From an uncultured Blautia sp. (GTDB taxonomy: Bacteria > Bacillota > Clostridia > Lachnospirales > Lachnospiraceae), in NCBI GenBank assembly GCA_958367245.1, contig CATXEA010000013.1, positions 27,416-91,415 of the forward strand: a stretch of 64,000 nt of DNA, written 5' to 3'. The notes beneath the pieces were generated by a model. The model searched no databases. It was given only the letters and a program-made list of their open reading frames with translations, and had not been told where the DNA came from. The position numbers and the translations under genes are program-made. Positions 59,996-64,000 of the stretch are shown piece after piece; position 1 is the stretch's first letter; each line of letters opens with the position of its first letter.

Positions 59996-60589
59996 TTATC
60001 CTCTCAGTTCAATATTAAGTTTCTTCATTTCCTGCAGCAGTCTTGCCACCGGAAGTCCCACGACATTATTGTAATCTCCGTGGATTCCTTTTACATAAAC
60101 TCCCCATAGCCCCTGAATCCCGTAGCTTCCCGCCTTATCCATCGGCTCTCCGGTTTCTGCATAGGCACGGATTTCTTTTTCTGATACCGGATAAAATTCC
60201 ACATCTGTGCATTCAGCAAAGGTGTGCGGCTCCCATACATCATTTTTTCTCTCCAAAACAGATACGCCTGTATATACCTGATGGATATTCCCCTGAAGTC
60301 TGGTAAGAACAGCAATCGCATCTTCTTTGTCCAGAGGTTTCCCCAGTATTTTATTTTCGTAGACAACGACTGTATCCGCTCCTATGACAAGTGTTCCCTC
60401 TTCAGGATTTTTCAGGGTATTTCCAACGCATATCGCTTTTTGCTGCGCCAGTTCCATGACCGCTTCCTCAGGCATTGGAGCAGTAATTTCTTCCTCTCCT
60501 CCTGCGGGAATCACAGAAAAAGACACCCCTGCTTTTTTTAACAATTCGCTTCTTCTCGGCGAGGCAGAAGCCAGTATTATTTTTCTCAT
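59996..60589 (-). CDS. maf: Maf nucleotide pyrophosphatase
   Basis: 197 residues from ATG 60589 (AAGGAAG upstream; the longer frame to 60649 lacks a site). House-cleaning NTP pyrophosphatase: ILASASPRRSELLKKAG, VIGADTVVVYENKILGKP, TGEPMDKAGSYGIQGLW, and DYNNVVGLPVARL. Associated with septum control or modified-nucleotide removal. Confidence 0.95.
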   Translation of the reverse strand: MRKIILASASPRRSELLKKAGVSFSVIPAGGEEEITAPMPEEAVMELAQQKAICVGNTLKNPEEGTLVIGADTVVVYENKILGKPLDKEDAIAVLTRLQGNIHQVYTGVSVLERKNDVWEPHTFAECTDVEFYPVSEKEIRAYAETGEPMDKAGSYGIQGLWGVYVKGIHGDYNNVVGLPVARLLQEMKKLNIELRG

Positions 60590-60751
60590 ATTATACACTT
60601 CCTTTATCCTGTTAGCATATAGTATATCTTTTATCTGTAACAGGCGCAACTGATTTCACAAATCATTTTTCATAAAAAAAGTTAGCCCTTTTCTTTTTTA
60701 TCAAAAAGTATTACAATAGAGGTCAGAGAACACAGAAAGGAGTCAGGTATT

Positions 60752-61189
60752 ATGGCAAAAATCAACAAATACTGGGGACTTGTAGCTTTAGGCGCTGTCA
60801 CAGCGGCAGCAGCAGGCGCAATGGCGGCTGTAATTATGAAAAAACGCTCCTGTGAAGAGGACTTTGATTTCGAGGATGACGAAGATTTTGATGAAGATTT
60901 CGATATTCCTGCCGAAACAGAAAAAGAGCCGGAGGAGAAAGAAGCTTCAGAGGCTTTTGAATCCTGGGATGCTGTTGCTTCCAGAGAAGAAAACGCCGTA
61001 AAAGAAGAAATCCCGGCCGAAGAGACTGCAGAAGAGGAAATCTCTGAAGAGACCGCTGAACCGGCCGCTGAAGAAGAAATCGCTGAAGAAGTTCCGGTTG
61101 AAGAAACCACAGAGGAGGAAGTCTCCGAAGAGACTGAGCTTCCAGAAGAACCAGAAGCAGTTTCTTCTGAAGAAACTGAAGAAAAATAA
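60752..61189 (+). CDS. Membrane-anchored highly acidic protein (145 aa)
   Basis: 145 residues with AGGAG upstream of ATG 60752. One membrane helix near the N-terminus (WGLVALGAVTAAAAGAMAAVIM, split across about 8-29), a basic KKR stop-transfer, then more than 100 residues of almost pure Glu/Ala/Val/Thr with repeated EETAEEEI-like units. The long acidic tail is low-complexity and likely disordered. Function unknown; one of only two coding genes on the plus strand. Opposite-strand open frames across it are artefacts of the repetitive GAA/GAG codons. Confidence 0.75.
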   Translation: MAKINKYWGLVALGAVTAAAAGAMAAVIMKKRSCEEDFDFEDDEDFDEDFDIPAETEKEPEEKEASEAFESWDAVASREENAVKEEIPAEETAEEEISEETAEPAAEEEIAEEVPVEETTEEEVSEETELPEEPEAVSSEETEEK

Positions 61190-61225
61190 TCGCCTGATCT
61201 GTCAGCCGACTGTTTCAGAGCATAG

Positions 61226-61271
61226 AAAAAAAGGCATTCTGTGAACGTATAATATCACAGAATGCCTTTTT
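61226..61271. terminator. Bidirectional terminator
   Basis: AAAAAGGCATTCTGTG / CACAGAATGCCTTTTT, 16-bp perfect stem with A-run on one side and T-run on the other. Shared by the acidic protein gene and the polyferredoxin gene. Confidence 0.93.
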
Positions 61272-61280
61272 AATCATATA

Positions 61281-61673
61281 TTATGCCTCTTTAATCTCAA
61301 GAACATCCATTGGACAGGCTTTTACACAGATACCGCATGCAATACATTTGCTTGCATATTCGCTGTCTTCTGCTTTTACCATTACGCCGAACGGACATGC
61401 TTCCACACATTTGCCGCAGCCGATACATTTCTTCTTATCAATCATGTAAACACCTTTTGCGTTCTGTTTGATTGCGCCTTCCGGACAGGCTGCTGCACAT
61501 TTACCGCACTGTACGCATACGTTTGGCTTCGGTGTAACGCCGTCTTTCTTTACGCCGATCTGGATGCAGGATTTGTTTGTGTTGAACTCTTTATAAAAAG
61601 CTTCAGCACAGGCAACTTCACAGGCTTTACATGCCATACATGCGTCTTTTTTTGCTACATTAAGTTTTTTCAT
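61281..61673 (-). CDS. Polyferredoxin with four [4Fe-4S] motifs
   Basis: 130 residues from ATG 61673 (GGAGGG upstream). Four cysteine motifs in order: CMACKACEVAC, CVQCGKCAAACP, CIGCGKCVEACP, CIACGICVKACP. This is the HycB/electron-transfer subunit type used to hand electrons to hydrogenases, formate or aldehyde enzymes. No catalytic partner is adjacent, so it may serve several. It lies 90 bp downstream of glnS with an inverted repeat between. Confidence 0.9.
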   Translation of the reverse strand: MKKLNVAKKDACMACKACEVACAEAFYKEFNTNKSCIQIGVKKDGVTPKPNVCVQCGKCAAACPEGAIKQNAKGVYMIDKKKCIGCGKCVEACPFGVMVKAEDSEYASKCIACGICVKACPMDVLEIKEA

Positions 61674-61692
61674 TTCGTTCCCTCCACTTTTC

Positions 61693-61717
61693 GCACCCTG
61701 CAAAAATTACAGGGTGC
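61693..61717 (-). promoter_or_regulatory. Inverted repeat between glnS and polyferredoxin
   Basis: GCACCCTG-N9-CAGGGTGC. On the minus strand it is followed by GAAAAG, not T's, so it is not a clear terminator for glnS; on the plus strand TTTTCCTTTTTG follows. Possibly an RNA processing or mRNA stabilising element. Confidence 0.5.
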
Positions 61718-61763
61718 TGATTTTCCTTTTTGTTCTTTATTTGCAATTATATTGCTTACCTTA

Positions 61764-63428
61764 TCATTTCGGCAGTTTGAAAGAGCTCTTCAGAGATACG
61801 ATACGGTTAAATACCGGCGCTCCTTCTTTGGAATCATGGATATCTGCACAGAAAAATCCGTTTCTTACGAACTGATAGCTGTCATATCCCTTCGCTTTCA
61901 TAAGCTCCGGTTCCACATATCCGGTCACCTTTGTAAGAGAATTCGGATTCACATTAAGAGAACCGTCTTCTTTATTGTATACGCCCTTTTCCTCGTCTAC
62001 GATATTCTCGTAAAGACGAACCTCTGCCTTTCCTGCATTGGACGCCTCTACCCAGTGAATGGTTCCTTTTACCTTTCTGCCGTCCGGCGCGTTTCCGCCC
62101 TTTGTTTCCGGGTCATAAGTACAGTGTACAACTGTTACATTTCCATTCTCATCTGTCTCATATCCTGTACAGGTCACAAAATAAGCGTTCATCAGACGCA
62201 CTTCTGTTCCCACAAACATTCTTTTATATTTCTTCGGCGGATCAATCATGAAGTCTTCGCGTTCAATATAAAGTTCTCTGCCAAACGGAACCTGACGGCT
62301 TCCGAGAGCCTCGTTTTCCATATTATTCGGAGCTTCCAGATATTCCACCTGTCCTTCCGGATAGTTGTCGATTACGAGCTTAACAGGGTCGAGAACTGCC
62401 ATAAGGCGCGGACGTTTCAGTTTCAGATCCTCGCGGATGCAGTATTCAAGCATTGCATAGTCTACAGAACTGTTTGCCTTTGACACTCCGCAGAGGTCTA
62501 CAAACATCTTAATAGATTCCGGTGTAAATCCACGGCGGCGAAGCGCTGCAATGGACACAAGACGCGGGTCATCCCAGCCGTCTACGATTCCGTCCTCTAC
62601 CAGTTTTTTGATATAACGCTTACCTGTAACAACATTTGTCAGGTAAAGCTTCGCAAATTCAATCTGTTTCGGAGGATGAGGGTATTCCAGCTCTCGTACC
62701 ACCCAGTCGTAAAGAGGTCTGTGGTCTTCAAATTCCAGCGTACAAATGGAATGGGTGATTCCCTCAATCGCATCCTCAATCGGATGGGCGAAGTCATACA
62801 TCGGGTAAATGCACCATTTATCTCCTGTATTGTGGTGTGTCATATGAGCAACACGATAAATAATCGGGTCACGCATGTTCATATTCGGTGACGCCATGTC
62901 GATTTTTGCACGGAGAACTCTTTCACCGTCTGCAAATTTACCGTCTTTCATCGCCTCAAAAAGTTCCAGATTCTCTTCAACGCTTCTGTTTCTGTATGGG
63001 CTGTCCTTACCGGGTTCTGTAAGAGTTCCTCTGTATTCACGGATTTCTTCCGGTGTCAGGTCGCAGACATATGCCTTGCCTTTTTTAATCAGCTTCACTG
63101 CTGCTTCATACATCTGGTCAAAATAATCAGACGCAAAAAAGAGCCTGTCCTCCCAGTCAGCGCCCAGCCATTTAATATCCTCTTTAATTGACTCTACGAA
63201 TTCTACTTTCTCTTTCGTAGGGTTCGTATCATCAAATCGCATATTGAATTTACCATTGTATTCTTTCGCAAGACCGTAATTTAAAAGAATGGATTTCGCA
63301 TGTCCGATATGAAGATATCCGTTTGGTTCCGGCGGGAAACGTGTATGAACGGTGTCATAAACTCCTTCTGCCAGATCTTTGTCGATTATATTCTCAATAA
63401 AATGTTTAGAAACTGTCTCGTTCTCCAT
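61764..63428 (-). CDS. glnS: Glutaminyl-tRNA synthetase
   Basis: 554 residues. Class I HIGH motif FPPEPNGYLHIGHAKSI, dinucleotide fold, and the KMSKS-equivalent VVTGKRYIKKLVEDG followed by GWDDPRLVSIAALRRRGFT. C-terminal anticodon-binding beta barrels with NPNSLTKVTGYVEPEL. Start 63428 with AGGAGGGG upstream. The upstream ~250 bp to the tRNA gene contain a stem TTTCG/ACACC..GGTGT/CGAAA at 63462-63500 and no gene. Confidence 0.97.
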   Translation of the reverse strand: MENETVSKHFIENIIDKDLAEGVYDTVHTRFPPEPNGYLHIGHAKSILLNYGLAKEYNGKFNMRFDDTNPTKEKVEFVESIKEDIKWLGADWEDRLFFASDYFDQMYEAAVKLIKKGKAYVCDLTPEEIREYRGTLTEPGKDSPYRNRSVEENLELFEAMKDGKFADGERVLRAKIDMASPNMNMRDPIIYRVAHMTHHNTGDKWCIYPMYDFAHPIEDAIEGITHSICTLEFEDHRPLYDWVVRELEYPHPPKQIEFAKLYLTNVVTGKRYIKKLVEDGIVDGWDDPRLVSIAALRRRGFTPESIKMFVDLCGVSKANSSVDYAMLEYCIREDLKLKRPRLMAVLDPVKLVIDNYPEGQVEYLEAPNNMENEALGSRQVPFGRELYIEREDFMIDPPKKYKRMFVGTEVRLMNAYFVTCTGYETDENGNVTVVHCTYDPETKGGNAPDGRKVKGTIHWVEASNAGKAEVRLYENIVDEEKGVYNKEDGSLNVNPNSLTKVTGYVEPELMKAKGYDSYQFVRNGFFCADIHDSKEGAPVFNRIVSLKSSFKLPK

Positions 63429-63624
63429 TTTACCCCTCCTGGTTTATTCTATTGGCTTTCGTTTCGTTACACCCCACTCTCAATGGTGTGCAAATCGAAA
63501 CTTTAGATTCTTCATTTTAACATAAATAACCGCAGAATAAAAGATACTATTACGAAAAAATCCCCAAAATACGCAAATGATTTTCCTCCGCAGGACAGCC
63601 GGCAAACTTTTTTGCAAAAATATG

Positions 63625-63653
63625 TTGACAACCCCTGAAAAATCTGCTAATAT
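63625..63653 (+). promoter_or_regulatory. Promoter of tRNA-Thr
   Basis: TTGACA (63625-63630), 17-bp spacer, TAATAT (63648-63653). About 25 bp before the mature tRNA start is a good sigma-A promoter, pointing away from glnS. Confidence 0.85.
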
Positions 63654-63684
63654 AAACAACTGTGAGCGGCACAAACCGACACAA

Positions 63685-63756
63685 GCTGATGTGGCTCAGA
63701 GGTAGAGCACTTCCTTGGTAAGGAAGGGGTCACGGGTTCAATTCCCGTCATCAGCT
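63685..63756 (+). tRNA. tRNA-Thr (anticodon GGT)
   Basis: 72-nt cloverleaf: acceptor GCTGATG/CATCAGC, D stem GCTC/GAGC, anticodon stem CTTCC/GGAAG with loop TTGGTAA (anticodon GGT at 63717-63719), T stem ACGGG/CCCGT with TTCAATT loop. The CCA end is not encoded. It reads ACC/ACU threonine codons. A T-run follows directly and probably terminates it. Confidence 0.96.
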
Positions 63757-63802
63757 TTATTTTTTTGCGTAAAATCAAGGGTTTGCGCGATTCTTCACGA
63801 GT

Positions 63803-63826
63803 AAGTTACTCAAAAGTTACTCAAAA
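63803..63826. repeat. Tandem 11-bp direct repeat downstream of tRNA-Thr
   Basis: AAGTTACTCAA occurs twice head to tail, then AA. The rest of the window's end, 63757-64000, shows no open gene. Such short direct repeats beside a tRNA 3' end can be integrase arm sites; nothing further is visible because the window stops. Confidence 0.6.
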
Positions 63827-64000
63827 CCTTTCTGAAAACAGGTATTCACCAAAAACATTTCGAACAATTTCCTAATACTTGTCAACCATTACTGTTTATG
63901 CTACACTGTCATGGAACAACCGTGTTACAGGGTGGCTGACCTCTAGTAAGCGCTTAAATCTTGGGTAGCTTTACTGTCTACGTTTTTAAACTCATAATGA

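Noticed and set aside
60682..61110. 142-aa serine-rich minus-strand frame
   Set aside because: Antisense shadow of the GAA/GAG-rich acidic protein gene; it runs through that gene's promoter and lacks a binding site.
61693..61717. Terminator of glnS
   Set aside because: The stem is good but on the minus strand it is followed by GAAAAG rather than a T-run; kept only as an inverted repeat.
63757..64000. Remnant integrase gene after tRNA-Thr
   Set aside because: Both strands contain stops every few codons; no open frame with integrase motifs is readable in this stretch.

Overview
The window is a block of a low-to-medium GC, endospore-forming Firmicutes chromosome, most likely a gut Lachnospiraceae (Blautia/Mediterraneibacter-like). 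Evidence: spo0A, spoIVB, the complete spoIIIAA-AH operon, recN-argR-nadK-tlyA-dxs-ispA-xseBA-nusB in the order known from Clostridia and Bacillus, a fused accDA, many AGGAGG ribosome binding sites, and an aromatic amino acid decarboxylase closely resembling the Ruminococcus gnavus enzyme. Almost every gene reads on the minus strand, so transcription runs right to left.

Layout, left to right: rny (partial), recX, recA (with a perfect LexA box), two small CotF-like coat genes, glgA and spo0A (1-6.3 kb). An accessory block follows (6.3-23.98 kb). It holds a LysR regulator divergent from a tryptophan/phenylalanine-type decarboxylase; a FadR-type GntR regulator; an amino acid catabolic operon (ferredoxin, 2-oxoacid:ferredoxin oxidoreductase alpha-beta-gamma, ADP-forming acyl-CoA synthetase, Glu/Leu/Phe/Val-type dehydrogenase, APC permease) with two FadR-like operators; an unrecognised cysteine-rich protein; an HTH + RhuM-Fic/Doc pair; gene relics; and a run of short gene units (acetyltransferase + 55-aa membrane protein, P-loop kinase, ToxN-like toxin) separated by a repeated terminator/junction motif and by truncated copies of the spoIVB 3' end. 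The last unit is a type III toxin-antitoxin locus: two 39-nt tandem repeats, a terminator, then a ToxN/AbiQ-family toxin fused to an inorganic pyrophosphatase-like domain.

The conserved backbone resumes with spoIVB and continues through recN, argR, nadK, tlyA, dxs, ispA, xseB, xseA, nusB and an Asp23 gene (24-34.3 kb), then prfC, spoIIIAH-AA, a 4'-phosphopantetheinyl transferase, a UvrD-like helicase and gltX (34.4-44.8 kb). Next come a fatty acid synthesis operon (acpP-fabD-fabG-fabF-accB-fabZ-accC-accDA, 45-52.3 kb, under a FabT-like operator), ftsW, htpG with a CIRCE element, a large repeat-containing surface protein, maf-gph, a short acidic membrane-anchored protein, a polyferredoxin, glnS and tRNA-Thr.

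The main structural inference is that spoIVB and spo0A, normally adjacent in spore formers, have been pushed about 17.8 kb apart by serial insertion immediately downstream of spoIVB. Two of the inserted units still carry spoIVB 3'-end fragments. The island supplies amino acid uptake and oxidation (with likely ATP gain), amine production and several defence or addiction-type modules. All statements come from reading the sequence; no searches were run.
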